From positions 124,001 to 188,000 of the forward strand of contig NZ_QXFL01000001.1 of assembly GCF_003584125.1 (NCBI RefSeq): 64,000 nt of DNA, given 5' to 3'. Below, piece after piece: positions 15,464-24,976 of this stretch (its first letter is position 1; every line of letters begins with the position of its first letter). The stretch is from Aurantiacibacter zhengii (GTDB lineage Bacteria > Pseudomonadota > Alphaproteobacteria > Sphingomonadales > Sphingomonadaceae). The notes beneath the pieces were generated by a model, which ran no database searches, had not been told where the DNA came from, and was given only the letters and a program-made list of their open reading frames with translations. The position numbers and the translations under genes are program-made.

Positions 15464-18136
15464 ATGACGCAAACGGTCTACACATTCGGCGGCGATGCTC
15501 CGCACAACGATCCCCGCCAGCGCGACAAGACCGTTACCGGCGGCAAGGGCGCCAACCTTGCCGAGATGGCCAGCATCGGGCTGCCGGTCCCTCCCGGCTT
15601 CACCATCACCACCGAGGAATCGGTGCGCTATCTGGAACACGGCGCCGCGTTCTCCGACGAACTGCGCGCCCACGTTGCCGATGCCCTGGCGCATATCGAA
15701 CGCGCCGTGGGCAAGTCGTTCGGCGATGCGGCGGATCCCATGCTGGTGTCGGTCCGCTCGGGCGCGGCGGTATCCATGCCCGGCATGATGGACACCGTGC
15801 TGAACCTGGGCCTGAATGACGAGACGGTAGAGGGGCTGGCCAGGGTCAGCGGCGACGATCGCTTCGCCTGGGACAGCTATCGCCGCTTCGTGCAGATGTA
15901 CTCCGACGTCGTCCTCGGCTTGGATCATGGCCTGTTCGAGGAAGCGGTGGAGATCGCCAAGGAAGACAACGGCTATTTCACCGACACCGAGATAACGGCC
16001 GAGAACTGGCGCGCCATCGTCGACGAATTCAAGCAGATCGTGAAGGCGGAGCGGGGCGGCGAACCCTTCCCGCAGGATGTTCACGAGCAGCTATGGGGCG
16101 CGATCGGCGCCGTATTCGCCAGCTGGGACACCGAGCGCGCGAAAATCTACCGCCGCCTCAATTCCATCCCGCACGACATGGGCACTGCGGTGAACGTGCA
16201 GGCCATGGTGTTCGGCAACATGGGCGATACCAGCGCCACCGGCGTTGCCTTCACCCGCGATCCGTCCACCGGCGAACGATCCTACTACGGCGAATGGCTG
16301 GTCAACGCCCAGGGTGAGGACGTGGTGGCGGGCATTCGCACGCCGCAATACTTGACGAAGGCGCGGCGCGAAGCGGCAGGGGCGGAAAAGCCGAGCATGG
16401 AAGAAGCCATGCCCGCTGCCTACGAGGAACTGGCGCGCGTCTTCGACCTGCTGGAAAAGCATTACAAGGACATGCAGGACATCGAGTTCACCGTGCAGGA
16501 GGGCAAGCTGTGGATGCTGCAGACCCGCACCGGCAAGCGTACCGCCAAGGCGGCGCTGAAGATGGCGGTGGACATGGTAGACGAGGGCCTGATCGACGAG
16601 AAGACCGCGATCCTGCGCGTCGACCCCATGGCGCTCGACCAGCTTTTGCACCCCACGCTAGACCCCGACGCCCCGCGTGACGAACTCGCTAGCGGACTCC
16701 CGGCATCGCCCGGCGCTGCATCGGGCAAGATCGTCCTGGACGCCGATACCGCCGAACTGTGGGCGAACCGCGAGGAAGATGTCGTCCTTGTGCGGGTGGA
16801 AACCTCGCCCGAGGACATCCACGGCATGCACGCTGCCCGCGGCATCCTGACCGCGCGCGGCGGCATGACGAGCCACGCAGCCGTGGTGGCGCGCGGCATG
16901 GGCCGCCCCTGCGTCTCCGGCGCTTCGGCCGTGTCGATCAACCTGAAAGAGCGCACGCTGCGCATCGGCAAGCGCGAGTTGAAGGAAGGCGACGTCATCA
17001 CGCTGGACGGCGCAACAGGACAGATCATGGCGGGCCGCGTGCCCACGATAGAGCCCGAACTGGCGGGCGATTTCGGGGTCCTGATGGAATGGGCGGACAA
17101 ACATCGCCGCATGGGCGTGCGCACCAACGCCGAGACACCGGAGGACTGCAAGACCGCGCGCGGCTTTGGCGCGGAAGGTATCGGCCTGTGCCGCACGGAG
17201 CACATGTTCTTCGATGCGGGCCGTATTCTGGCCGTGCGCCAGATGATCCTGGCCGATGACGAGGCGGGCCGACGCAAGGCGCTGGAAAAGCTGCTGCCGG
17301 AACAACGCAGCGACTTTGCGGAGATCTTCCGCACGATGCACGGTCTTCCCTGCACGATCCGCCTGCTCGATCCGCCGTTGCACGAATTCATGCCCTCGCG
17401 CGACGAGGAGTTCGAGGAGCTTTCGGCCAGCCTCGATGTGGATGTCGAGCACCTAAAGCGGCGTGCCGGGGAACTGCACGAGTTCAACCCCATGCTGGGC
17501 CACCGTGGCTGCCGCCTGGGGATCACGTTCCCCGAAATCTACGAGATGCAGGCCCGCGCCATCTTCGAGGCAGCCTGCGAAGTCACGGCGGAAGGTGGCG
17601 ACCCCGTCGTACCAGAAGTCATGATTCCTCTGGTCGCGACGCGCAAGGAACTGCAGATCCTGCGCAAACTGGTGAACGATACGGCTGCGCAGGTCTTTGC
17701 CGAGAAGGGCGCCGAAGTCGAATACCTGGTCGGCACCATGATCGAACTGCCGCGCGCCGCTCTGATGGCAGGCGAGATTGCCGAGGAAGCGCTGTTCTTC
17801 AGCTTCGGCACCAACGACCTTACGCAGACTGCGCTGGGTGTGTCCCGCGACGATGCCGGGCGGTTCCTGTCACCCTATGTCGACAAGGGCATCTATGCCC
17901 GCGATCCCTTTGTGACGCTGGATGTCGACGGGGTAGGCCAGTTAGTGGAAATCGCCGCCGAACGGGGCAGGGCGACGCGTGCCGATCTGAAGCTGGGTAT
18001 CTGCGGCGAACACGGCGGCGATCCGGAGAGCATCGCATTTTGCGAGAAAGTCGGTCTCGATTACGTATCCGCCTCCCCCTACCGTGTACCGATTGCGAGG
18101 CTTGCGGCGGCGCAGGCGGCGCTACGTTCCCGCTAG
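15464..18136 (+). CDS. ppdK: Pyruvate, phosphate dikinase
   Basis: 890 residues, full length. Interconverts pyruvate + ATP + Pi with phosphoenolpyruvate + AMP + PPi. N-terminal ATP-grasp domain (TVTGGKGANLAEMASIGLPV, then SVRSGAAVSMPGMMDTVLNL), central phosphohistidine domain with the catalytic His in ARGGMTSHAAVVARGMGRPC (about residue 465), and C-terminal PEP-binding TIM barrel with FGTNDLTQTALGVSRDDA and catalytic Cys in GICGEHGGDP. The ATG at 15464 follows aaaggtgaggta, a good ribosome binding site. The gene begins 119 bases after glyS and overlaps the convergent methyltransferase gene by 15 bases. Confidence 0.98.
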   Translation: MTQTVYTFGGDAPHNDPRQRDKTVTGGKGANLAEMASIGLPVPPGFTITTEESVRYLEHGAAFSDELRAHVADALAHIERAVGKSFGDAADPMLVSVRSGAAVSMPGMMDTVLNLGLNDETVEGLARVSGDDRFAWDSYRRFVQMYSDVVLGLDHGLFEEAVEIAKEDNGYFTDTEITAENWRAIVDEFKQIVKAERGGEPFPQDVHEQLWGAIGAVFASWDTERAKIYRRLNSIPHDMGTAVNVQAMVFGNMGDTSATGVAFTRDPSTGERSYYGEWLVNAQGEDVVAGIRTPQYLTKARREAAGAEKPSMEEAMPAAYEELARVFDLLEKHYKDMQDIEFTVQEGKLWMLQTRTGKRTAKAALKMAVDMVDEGLIDEKTAILRVDPMALDQLLHPTLDPDAPRDELASGLPASPGAASGKIVLDADTAELWANREEDVVLVRVETSPEDIHGMHAARGILTARGGMTSHAAVVARGMGRPCVSGASAVSINLKERTLRIGKRELKEGDVITLDGATGQIMAGRVPTIEPELAGDFGVLMEWADKHRRMGVRTNAETPEDCKTARGFGAEGIGLCRTEHMFFDAGRILAVRQMILADDEAGRRKALEKLLPEQRSDFAEIFRTMHGLPCTIRLLDPPLHEFMPSRDEEFEELSASLDVDVEHLKRRAGELHEFNPMLGHRGCRLGITFPEIYEMQARAIFEAACEVTAEGGDPVVPEVMIPLVATRKELQILRKLVNDTAAQVFAEKGAEVEYLVGTMIELPRAALMAGEIAEEALFFSFGTNDLTQTALGVSRDDAGRFLSPYVDKGIYARDPFVTLDVDGVGQLVEIAAERGRATRADLKLGICGEHGGDPESIAFCEKVGLDYVSASPYRVPIARLAAAQAALRSR

Positions 18137-18901
18137 GGAGCGCCTGCCCGACAGCGTGAGGATGGCGAAGGTCTCGGTCACGCGGCCATCCTCGTCCGCC
18201 TGTTGCATGAACACCTGCCGCGCTCGTTCGTACCCCGTGCGGGTCAGCGGCGGGACGGCAGAGGCCAGGCTCCTGCCCAGGCCCTGCTGGCGCAAGTCCG
18301 CAACCAGTCGGTCGAGCGAGCGATAGCGGACCTTGAGATTGTGCGAATCGACGACCGGGTCTTTCCAGCCTGCGCGCTGCAACAGTTCGGCGCCAGCCCG
18401 CGTGTCGACGAGGGGGTGCATGCGAGCCGCTGGCCTGTCCGGCTCGGCCGCATAGATCGCCTGTCGCAACCGCGGCAGAGAACCCGCCCCCGGAAACATC
18501 GCGATAACCAGGCCACCGGGTGCCAGGGCCTGTCTTAAGTGGATCAGCGCGCCCGGCAGGTCGTTCACGGTGTCCAGCAGGCCGAGAACGGCAATGAAAT
18601 CGAATCCCGAACGCGGAAAGGGCCGGGCAAGATCGATGGCGTGATCGCCTACGATGTCGGCCTGGTGGATATCGGGTGTTGCGGTCAGCACCTGTGAGGC
18701 CAGGCGATCTGTGTAATCCCCGACCACCAGCGCTTTTGCCGATTCGTGCCGCACGAAAGCGAGCCGTTCGGCGATATCATCCACCATGTCGTCCAGGATG
18801 AAGCGGGCAGGGTCCGCTTCACGGGTTTGCAGGGCCAGCATGCGTGAACGGACCGCGGCGCGGCGCGCTTCGGAGAATATCAGCGGAGGAGTTGAATTCA
18901 T
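18122..18901 (-). CDS. SAM-dependent methyltransferase-like protein (NDUFAF5/BioC type)
   Basis: 259 residues. The N-terminus (LIFSEARRAAVRSRMLALQT, with RFILDDMVDDIAERLAFV) and the motif FDFIAVLGLLDTVNDLPGAL resemble the BioC/NDUFAF5 branch of methyltransferases; the canonical glycine-rich SAM loop is weak here (ALVVGDYTDRLA), so activity is not certain. Mitochondrial NDUFAF5 modifies a complex I subunit; the bacterial role is unproved. The ATG at 18901 lies back to back with comF, a frequent alphaproteobacterial arrangement. Longer starts are rejected because the extension is antisense to comF. Confidence 0.82.
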   Translation of the reverse strand: MNSTPPLIFSEARRAAVRSRMLALQTREADPARFILDDMVDDIAERLAFVRHESAKALVVGDYTDRLASQVLTATPDIHQADIVGDHAIDLARPFPRSGFDFIAVLGLLDTVNDLPGALIHLRQALAPGGLVIAMFPGAGSLPRLRQAIYAAEPDRPAARMHPLVDTRAGAELLQRAGWKDPVVDSHNLKVRYRSLDRLVADLRQQGLGRSLASAVPPLTRTGYERARQVFMQQADEDGRVTETFAILTLSGRRSLAGT

Positions 18902-18943
18902 GTGCGCTTGCTTACCGGTCACGGCGCGGGCAGCATAGCCCGC

Positions 18944-19591
18944 ATGTCCGTGAAAGACGCATTCGCCCCGATTGTAGACCTGATCTACCCGCCGCGATGC
19001 CCGCTTTGCGGGGAGGCAATCGCCTCGCAGAAAGGGCTCTGCGCCGCATGCTGGGCGACGCTGGAAATCCCCGATGTCGCCGGAGAGGACGGGGTCACGG
19101 CCGCCACGCTCTACAACGATACCGCCCGCCAGCTGGTGCTCAATTTCAAGCACGGCCGCAAGATCGCGCTCGCCGGAATGATGGCGCGGCAGATTGCAAC
19201 GCGGCTTCCCGAACTGGGCGGGCCGTGGCTTGTCGTGCCGGTTCCGCTTCACCGGATCCGCTTGTGGCAGCGCGGGTACAACCAGTCTGCCCTTATCGCC
19301 CGGGAATTGTGCAAGCTGCGCGACGTGGACCTGCTGGTCGACGGGCTGGTCCGCCGCAAGCGCACGCCGAGCCTTGGCGGGCTTGGCCGGCAGGAGCGGG
19401 CGAAGGTGCTGACAGGAGCCATCGCGGCAAATCCCGCGCGAATCGAGCGACTCGGCGGCGCGCAGGTGCTCTTGGTAGACGACGTGCTGACGAGCGGCGC
19501 GACGAGCAATGCCTGTATCGCTGCGCTTCGGGCAGCGGGTGTGCGGCGGGTCCACGTGGCGTGTTTTTCCCGCGTAATCGAAGGGCGATAG
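18944..19591 (+). CDS. comF: ComF family phosphoribosyltransferase-like protein
   Basis: 215 residues. N-terminal zinc-ribbon-like cluster CPLCGE ... CAACW (about residues 17-38) followed by a PRPP-binding phosphoribosyltransferase domain with VLLVDDVLTSGATSNACIAA near the C-terminus. Proteins of this family take part in DNA uptake/competence in some bacteria; in others the role is undefined. The start at the ATG MSVKDAFAPIVDLIYPPRC is preferred; a GTG at 18902 would add 14 residues not seen in the family. A strong hairpin follows. Confidence 0.93.
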   Translation: MSVKDAFAPIVDLIYPPRCPLCGEAIASQKGLCAACWATLEIPDVAGEDGVTAATLYNDTARQLVLNFKHGRKIALAGMMARQIATRLPELGGPWLVVPVPLHRIRLWQRGYNQSALIARELCKLRDVDLLVDGLVRRKRTPSLGGLGRQERAKVLTGAIAANPARIERLGGAQVLLVDDVLTSGATSNACIAALRAAGVRRVHVACFSRVIEGR

Positions 19592-19925
19592 GGCAGTGCC
19601 AAGGGGAGAAACGCAAAACGCCCGGGTACAGGTACCCGGGCGTTCGCGTGACGATATCGCTGAAACAGTCGCGCATACCCCCCAGCAAGCGCGCCAGTTT
19701 CAAACCCTCATGAACCCGGTGCCCCTGTTCGTTCAGTGTAGCGCCGAGACCCCCCATTCCCTGGCCGGAATGGCAGGCGGCCCGTCAAGCCGCGCAGCAT
19801 TCATCTCAAAGAAAGGTTCCCGAGCAAACAGCGATGTCAGCACTTGTTAGTTTTTACCGAGGGCCTGTGTTTATCTTGCAACAAATGAGTACAGAGAGTG
19901 CAACCTACTGTGCGATTGCGAAAGG
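19592..19925. other. Intergenic region between comF and hisI (334 bases)
   Basis: No gene could be supported here. The region holds the comF terminator hairpin (19617-19644) and a smaller perfect 7-bp hairpin (arms 19754-19760 and 19767-19773). Towards hisI the sequence becomes AT-richer (from about 19845), as expected for a promoter; TTGTTA (19842-19847) could be a -35 but no clear -10 follows at good spacing. No tRNA or protein-coding signal was found. Confidence 0.6.
19617..19644 (+). terminator. comF: Perfect 13-bp hairpin after comF
   Basis: Arms aacgcccgggtac (19617-19629) and gtacccgggcgtt (19632-19644) pair perfectly around a 2-base gap. The stem lies 26 bases after the comF stop. 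It is preceded by an A-run and not followed by a T-run, so it would look more like a terminator on the opposite strand; a transcript-end role for comF is still most likely. Confidence 0.65.
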
Positions 19926-20315
19926 ATGAGAGCGATTTCCGATAACGATACAGAGCGGGAGACAGGCCGTTCGTTCATGCCCAAGTTCGATGCGGCCGGA
20001 CTGCTGAGCGCGGTTGTCCAGCATGTCGATACCGGCGAAATCCTGATGCTGGCTTTCATGGACAGCGAAGCCTTGGCAGCAACGCGGAAAACCGGCATCG
20101 CCCATTTCTACTCGCGCAGCAGGGGCAAGCTCTGGATGAAGGGCGAAACCTCCGGCAACACCTTGCAGGTCGAAACAATCCTGGTCGACTGCGATCAGGA
20201 TGCGGTCATATTGAAGGCGCGCCCTGCCGGCCCCGCGTGCCATACGGGGGCGCGCAGTTGTTTCTACCGCAAGCTGACGGGAGACCGGCTCGAACGCATA
20301 GACGGCGAGGATTGA
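19926..20315 (+). CDS. hisI: Phosphoribosyl-AMP cyclohydrolase (histidine biosynthesis)
   Basis: 129 residues. Opens the adenine ring of phosphoribosyl-AMP in histidine synthesis. Hallmarks: [52 protein letters not shown] and the metal-binding [13 protein letters not shown]. It is the stand-alone HisI form; no HisE domain is fused. The ATG at 19926 matches the usual family N-terminal length, although aaagg lies very close to it; the Met at 19977 is an alternative. Other his genes are not nearby. Confidence 0.96.
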   Translation: MRAISDNDTERETGRSFMPKFDAAGLLSAVVQHVDTGEILMLAFMDSEALAATRKTGIAHFYSRSRGKLWMKGETSGNTLQVETILVDCDQDAVILKARPAGPACHTGARSCFYRKLTGDRLERIDGED

Positions 20316-20412
20316 GGCTACGCGCCCTACGGGCCTCGCTCCGCCACAAAGGGGTCGCGGCCGCTACGAATATCGAAGGCTAACACCATGCGGTGCGCTA
20401 TTTTGCGCGAAC

Positions 20413-21333
20413 CTATTCGTCCGGCCAGAAGCCAGACACGGAGAAGTACCGCTCACCAGTGTCGTAGTTAAACCCAAGCACGCGGGTTCCGGCATCGAGT
20501 TCGGCAAGCTTGCTGTCTATGGCGGCGAGCGTCGCGCCCGAGCTAATGCCCACCAGCAGGCCTTCTTCACGGGCGCAGCGGCGCGCCATTTCCTTCGCCT
20601 TTTCCGCATCCACCTTGATCGCGCCGTCGATCGCGTTGGTGTGCAGGTTGCCGGGAATGAACCCCGCGCCGATCCCCTGGATCGGATGCGGGCCGGGCTG
20701 GCCGCCCGAAATTACCGGAGACTGTTCGGGCTCCACCGCATAGGCCTTTAGCGACGGCCATTCTTTCTTCAGCGCTTCCGCGCAGCCGGTAAGATGGCCG
20801 CCGGTCCCTACGCCCGTGATCATGTAGTCGGGCGGGGCATCCCTGAAATCGGCAAGGATTTCGGCAGCGGTGGTGCGGGCATGAACCTCGACATTGGCGG
20901 GGTTTTCGAACTGCTGCGGCATCCAGGCATTGTCGGTCTGGCCGACGAGTTCGGCAGCGCGTTCCAGCGCGCCCTTCATGCCCTTTTCCTTGGGCGTCAG
21001 GTCAAAGCTGGCACCATAGGCGAGCATCAGACGGCGGCGCTCGATGCTCATGCTCTCGGGCATGACCAGCACAAGCTTGTAGCCCTTGACCGCTGCCACC
21101 ATGGCCAGACCGACCCCGGTGTTGCCGCTGGTGGGCTCTATGATCGTGCCGCCCGGTTTCAGTGCGCCGCTTTTCTCGGCATCTTCCACCATGGCGAGCG
21201 CGATGCGATCCTTGATCGAGCCGCCGGGGTTGGCGCGCTCGCTCTTCACCCAGACCTCGTGATCGGGAAACAGGCGCGAAAGGCGAATGTGCGGCGTGTT
21301 GCCGATGGATTGCAGGACGTTGTCGAATTTCAT
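20413..21333 (-). CDS. cysK: Cysteine synthase A (O-acetylserine sulfhydrylase)
   Basis: 306 residues. PLP enzyme making cysteine from O-acetylserine and sulfide. PLP-binding Lys in [20 protein letters not shown] (about residue 44), substrate loop [23 protein letters not shown] phosphate loop [16 protein letters not shown] and C-terminal [10 protein letters not shown]. It follows the MFS gene by only 3 bases, so the two are probably one transcript. ATG start. Confidence 0.96.
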   Translation of the reverse strand: MKFDNVLQSIGNTPHIRLSRLFPDHEVWVKSERANPGGSIKDRIALAMVEDAEKSGALKPGGTIIEPTSGNTGVGLAMVAAVKGYKLVLVMPESMSIERRRLMLAYGASFDLTPKEKGMKGALERAAELVGQTDNAWMPQQFENPANVEVHARTTAAEILADFRDAPPDYMITGVGTGGHLTGCAEALKKEWPSLKAYAVEPEQSPVISGGQPGPHPIQGIGAGFIPGNLHTNAIDGAIKVDAEKAKEMARRCAREEGLLVGISSGATLAAIDSKLAELDAGTRVLGFNYDTGERYFSVSGFWPDE

Positions 21334-21336
21334 GGG

Positions 21337-22647
21337 TCAAGCTCCCTTCCTGGCCGGATCGGACGCAGTATTGCCGTCCGAATCCTCATCTGTCTCTAAC
21401 AATTCCTCAGGCGGCTCGAAGGTCCGGGTCGTTCGCAAAACCGGGAACAGCACCGCCCACAGTCCCACCGTCACGATGGCGCCTACGCCGCCAAGGGCCA
21501 CAGCCGCTACCGGCCCGATCAGGAACGCGAGACTGCCGGAAAAGAAGTCGCCGAATTCGTTGGAGGCGCTGATCGTCAGCTGCGAAACGGCGGACACCCG
21601 GCCGCGCTTCTCATCCGGCGTGTGCAACTGGATTAGCGACTGCCGGATGTAGACGCTGAACATGTCGGCGCTGCCGACGATGAACAGCATCGCCAGGCTC
21701 AGCACCATCGAGGTGGAGAAGGCAAACACGATTGTCGCCGCCCCGAAAGCGGCAACGGAAAGCAGCATAAGCGGGCCGACATGGTTTTTCAGCGGACGGA
21801 AGGAGAACCACAGCGCGGTGAGCGCAGCCCCGATCGCCGGGGCCATGGCGAGCTGCGAGAGACCCGTCGCACCCACTTGCAGGATGTCGCGCGCGTAAAC
21901 CGGGAACAGCGCGGTCGCGCCTGCAAGGAATACTGCGAAAAGGTCCAGTGTAATCGAACCCAGCACCATCTTGTTGCGCCAGACATAGACCATGCCCTCG
22001 CGGATTTGCTGGATGGGGTGCGCCGGCGCACGCGGCTTTTGCCTGGGCAGGTCACGAATGAAAGCGAGGCACACCGCTGCGACCAGAAAGAGGACCCCGC
22101 CCACCGCATAGGGCAGGGCAGGCACAATTTCGTAAAGCACACCGCCCACCGCCGGGCCGACGATCATGCCCACCTGCCACGAGATGGACGAGAGCGCGAT
22201 GGCGCTGGGCAGGATTTCCTTCGGCACGAGGTTGGGGGCAAGCGCGGAAAGAGCCGGTCCTGCAAAGGCGCGCACCACGCCCAGTACCACGGCGACCACG
22301 TAAAGCACCCAAAGGCTTATCGTGTCCTGCCAGGTGAACGCCGCCAGCACTCCTGCGCAGACCAGTTGCAACAGCGCAGTCAGCTGGCCCAGCAGGCGCC
22401 TGTCGAACCGGTCAGCGGCGAGACCCGTGAACGGCGTCAGCAGGAACAGCGGCACGAACTGAAGCAGCCCGATCAGCGCCAACTGGCCCGAAGCCTCGCC
22501 CACGCTCATCCCGCCATCGCGAGCGAGGTTGTAGGTCTGCCAACCGATGATCAGCATCATCGCGTATTGCGCCAGCGTGGTCGCCAGACGGGCGAACCAG
22601 AACGCGCGGAAGTTGGCTATGCGAAAGGGTGAAGTCTGCGTGCTCAC
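21337..22647 (-). CDS. MFS transporter, EntS/MFS_3-like exporter
   Basis: 436 residues with about 12 transmembrane segments. N-terminal half includes FWFARLATTLAQYAMMLIIG and the MFS loop GLAADRFDRRLLGQLTALLQ; this pattern fits the EntS-like (MFS_3) group of drug or siderophore exporters. The protein ends in an acidic tail. GTG start at 22647; no earlier or close in-frame ATG is available. It lies just ahead of cysK in the same orientation; a role in cysteine or thiol export would be speculation. Confidence 0.88.
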   Translation of the reverse strand: MSTQTSPFRIANFRAFWFARLATTLAQYAMMLIIGWQTYNLARDGGMSVGEASGQLALIGLLQFVPLFLLTPFTGLAADRFDRRLLGQLTALLQLVCAGVLAAFTWQDTISLWVLYVVAVVLGVVRAFAGPALSALAPNLVPKEILPSAIALSSISWQVGMIVGPAVGGVLYEIVPALPYAVGGVLFLVAAVCLAFIRDLPRQKPRAPAHPIQQIREGMVYVWRNKMVLGSITLDLFAVFLAGATALFPVYARDILQVGATGLSQLAMAPAIGAALTALWFSFRPLKNHVGPLMLLSVAAFGAATIVFAFSTSMVLSLAMLFIVGSADMFSVYIRQSLIQLHTPDEKRGRVSAVSQLTISASNEFGDFFSGSLAFLIGPVAAVALGGVGAIVTVGLWAVLFPVLRTTRTFEPPEELLETDEDSDGNTASDPARKGA

Positions 22648-22723
22648 CCGCGCGCCATGGCAGCGGGAAACCGGCTTGCCAAGCTAATCGAAATTGGGCC
22701 GGTAAAAGCTCCTGCTTGCCGTG

Positions 22724-23062
22724 CTAGCTGCGGCGGCGAAGCGCCGGGTTCGGCTGCATTTCCGCGATCATCGCCTCGAAAGCATCGAAACGGATGATAC
22801 GCTCGAACTGGAAACCGGCGCGGTCGTCGGTCACCCAGATGCAATAGGCCTCGATCCTGCCAACGCCGGGAAGGCGAATGATCATCCGATCGCCGCGCTG
22901 GATACCATCGACCTTGTCGATCATGAAGCCGTGGGCGGATATGTTGGAGATGTGCAGGGTCAGATCGCCGTGCTGCAAGTGCTCGGCGATGACCGAATAG
23001 TCGACCGGATGCCGCGTCGAGCGCCGCATATCGGTAACGGAAAGCTGTGCTCCGCCTGCCAT
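22724..23062 (-). CDS. PilZ domain protein
   Basis: 112 residues, one PilZ domain. The c-di-GMP-binding signature is visible: RRSTRHPV (RxxxR type, about residues 13-20) and ISNISAHGFMID (D/NxSxxG type). A basic tail (RRRS) ends it. PilZ proteins bind cyclic di-GMP and control motility, polysaccharide or secretion. Single-gene unit between the MFS transporter and tyrS, same strand. Target unknown. Confidence 0.9.
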   Translation of the reverse strand: MAGGAQLSVTDMRRSTRHPVDYSVIAEHLQHGDLTLHISNISAHGFMIDKVDGIQRGDRMIIRLPGVGRIEAYCIWVTDDRAGFQFERIIRFDAFEAMIAEMQPNPALRRRS

Positions 23063-23134
23063 TTCGCCTTGTTTCCTTTCTAGCGTGTAGACCCGCGAAA
23101 GGTAATGTCAGGAAATGATGGACGTTTGGTAAAG

Positions 23135-24367
23135 CTAGGAGCCTCTCAGGATCGCGTGGCGCTTTTTGCCAAGGCTGAGACGAGCCTCGGTACCTTCAGC
23201 CAATTCAATCAGATAGCCCGGATCGGAAACCGTCTCCTCCTCCAGCTTGACCGCTCCTTCGGCGATCTTGCGCTTGGCTTCCTTGTTGGATTGGGTGAAC
23301 CCCAGTTCCGTCAGTGCGGCACCGATGCGGATACCTTCCGGAGGGACGGGAAGGGTAGGCAGGTCCTCTCCCTTGCCGCCACCGGCAAAGGTCTGCTCTG
23401 CCGTCGCGCGGGCCGATGCGGCAGCCTCTTCACCGCGCACCAGCTTCGTCACTTCGTCTGCCAGCACGACTTTGGCGGCGTTGATCTCGCTGCCTTCCAG
23501 CGCTTCCAGGCGGGCGATCTCGTCCAGCGGCAGGTCCGTGAACAGTTTCAGGAAACGGCCCACGTCGCGGTCGTCGGTATTGCGCCAGTATTGCCAGAAA
23601 TCGTAGGCGGGCAGTTGCTCCTCGTTCAGCCATACGGCGCCGGAGGCGGTCTTGCCCATCTTGCCGCCATCGGCGGTGGTTAGCAGCGGCGTAGTGAGGC
23701 CGAACAGTTCGGTCCCGTCCATCCGGCGGCCCAGTTCCATGCCGTTCACGATGTTGCCCCACTGGTCGCTGCCGCCCATTTGCAGGCGCACGCCCATCTC
23801 CTGCGCCAGGTGGCGGAAATCATAACCCTGCAGGATCATGTAGTTGAATTCGAGGAAGGTCATTGGCTGTTCGCGATCGAGCCGCAGCTTGACCGAATCG
23901 AATGCCAGCATCCGGTTGATGGTGAAATGCGTGCCGACCTTGCGCAGCATCTCGATGTAACCGATGTCGCCCAGCCAATCGAAATTGTCGACCATCACCG
24001 CATCGGTCCGACCGTCGCCGAACGTCAGCAGCCGCTCGAACACCGTACGGATCGATGCGATGTTGCGACTGATGTCCTCTTCCGACAGCATCTTGCGGCT
24101 TTCGTCGCGGCCCGTCGGGTCGCCGATGCGCGTGGTGGCCCCGCCCATGACCACGATGGGCTTGTGCCCGGTCTGCTGGAGTCGGCGCAGCATCATGATC
24201 TGCACCAGCGATCCCACGTGTAGCGATGGCGCAGTCGCATCGAAACCGATATAACCGGGAACGGCCTGCCGCACAGCTAGGGCATCCAGTCCCACAGCGT
24301 CGGTAACCTGATGGACATAGCCCCGCTCTGAAAGCAGTTGCAGCAATTCGGAGTTGTAAGTCGTCAT
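23135..24367 (-). CDS. tyrS: Tyrosyl-tRNA synthetase
   Basis: 410 residues, class I synthetase. Nucleotide-binding HIGH equivalent in PSLHVGSLVQIMMLRRLQ, KMSKS equivalent in GGKMGKTASG, tyrosine pocket GYDFRHLAQEMGVRLQMGGS, and a C-terminal S4 RNA-binding domain (RIGAALTELGFTQSNKEAKR). ATG at 24367 gives the usual N-terminus (MTTYNSELLQLLSERGYVHQ); the longer frame is not conserved. Divergent from the DOMON-like gene. Confidence 0.97.
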   Translation of the reverse strand: MTTYNSELLQLLSERGYVHQVTDAVGLDALAVRQAVPGYIGFDATAPSLHVGSLVQIMMLRRLQQTGHKPIVVMGGATTRIGDPTGRDESRKMLSEEDISRNIASIRTVFERLLTFGDGRTDAVMVDNFDWLGDIGYIEMLRKVGTHFTINRMLAFDSVKLRLDREQPMTFLEFNYMILQGYDFRHLAQEMGVRLQMGGSDQWGNIVNGMELGRRMDGTELFGLTTPLLTTADGGKMGKTASGAVWLNEEQLPAYDFWQYWRNTDDRDVGRFLKLFTDLPLDEIARLEALEGSEINAAKVVLADEVTKLVRGEEAAASARATAEQTFAGGGKGEDLPTLPVPPEGIRIGAALTELGFTQSNKEAKRKIAEGAVKLEEETVSDPGYLIELAEGTEARLSLGKKRHAILRGS

Positions 24368-24430
24368 TTCGGGGGATCTGGCGCCTTGCTGGTATGGTTT
24401 GAAGGGGGCGCCTAGCACGAGGAATCTTAG

Positions 24431-24976
24431 TTGCAAACGCATGAACTGGTCGCACATGCCGCGCATCCGCCACTCGCAGTCCGGCGGGTGGAGGCGCGTG
24501 TTCTATCTCTTACCGATAACTGGGTGCGGGTTCGCTGGCGCATCGACGGGCCGAGCAAGCTGGTGCTGCCGGCCTTTGCAGGGCGCGGCAGGGCTGACGG
24601 GCTCTGGAAAACAACGTGTTTCGAGCTGTTCATGATGGAGAAGGACGGAACGAATTCCTATTCGGAGTTCAACCTGTCTCCATCCGAGCGCTGGGCCGCC
24701 TACGACTTCACCGAGTACCGCGAGGGCATGAGCGAGCGCCCGTTCCCGCGCGAGCCTGACTGCACCATGCGCACGGGCACCGCGATGGCGATCTTCGACG
24801 CCTCCCTGCCTCGCTCCCAGATGCCCGAGCCCCCTGCCTCCATCGGTCTTTCTGCCGTGATCGAGGAAGAGGGCGGGGTGAAGAGTTACTGGGCGATTTC
24901 GCACCACAAGGAACAGCCGGATTTTCACGATCCTGCTTGCTTCCGGGGCTCACTTGCGCGAACCCGCGCTGCATGA
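24431..24976 (+). CDS. DOMON-like domain protein
   Basis: 181 residues. Segments LWKTTCFELFMMEKDG, SYSEFNLSPSERWAAYDFTE and the late KSYWAISHHKEQPDFHDP are typical of the DOMON-like family found in Proteobacteria, related to ligand-binding domains of carbohydrate/haem type. No signal peptide is seen, so it is probably cytosolic. The start must be TTG at 24431: an in-frame TAG lies directly before it and no ATG/GTG occurs before the conserved core. The stop overlaps the next start (ATGA). Confidence 0.85.
   Translation: MQTHELVAHAAHPPLAVRRVEARVLSLTDNWVRVRWRIDGPSKLVLPAFAGRGRADGLWKTTCFELFMMEKDGTNSYSEFNLSPSERWAAYDFTEYREGMSERPFPREPDCTMRTGTAMAIFDASLPRSQMPEPPASIGLSAVIEEEGGVKSYWAISHHKEQPDFHDPACFRGSLARTRAA

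Noticed and set aside
19596-19850. 84-codon plus-strand frame in the comF-hisI gap
   Set aside because: It starts at the comF terminator, runs through a palindrome and has no ribosome binding site or recognisable domain.
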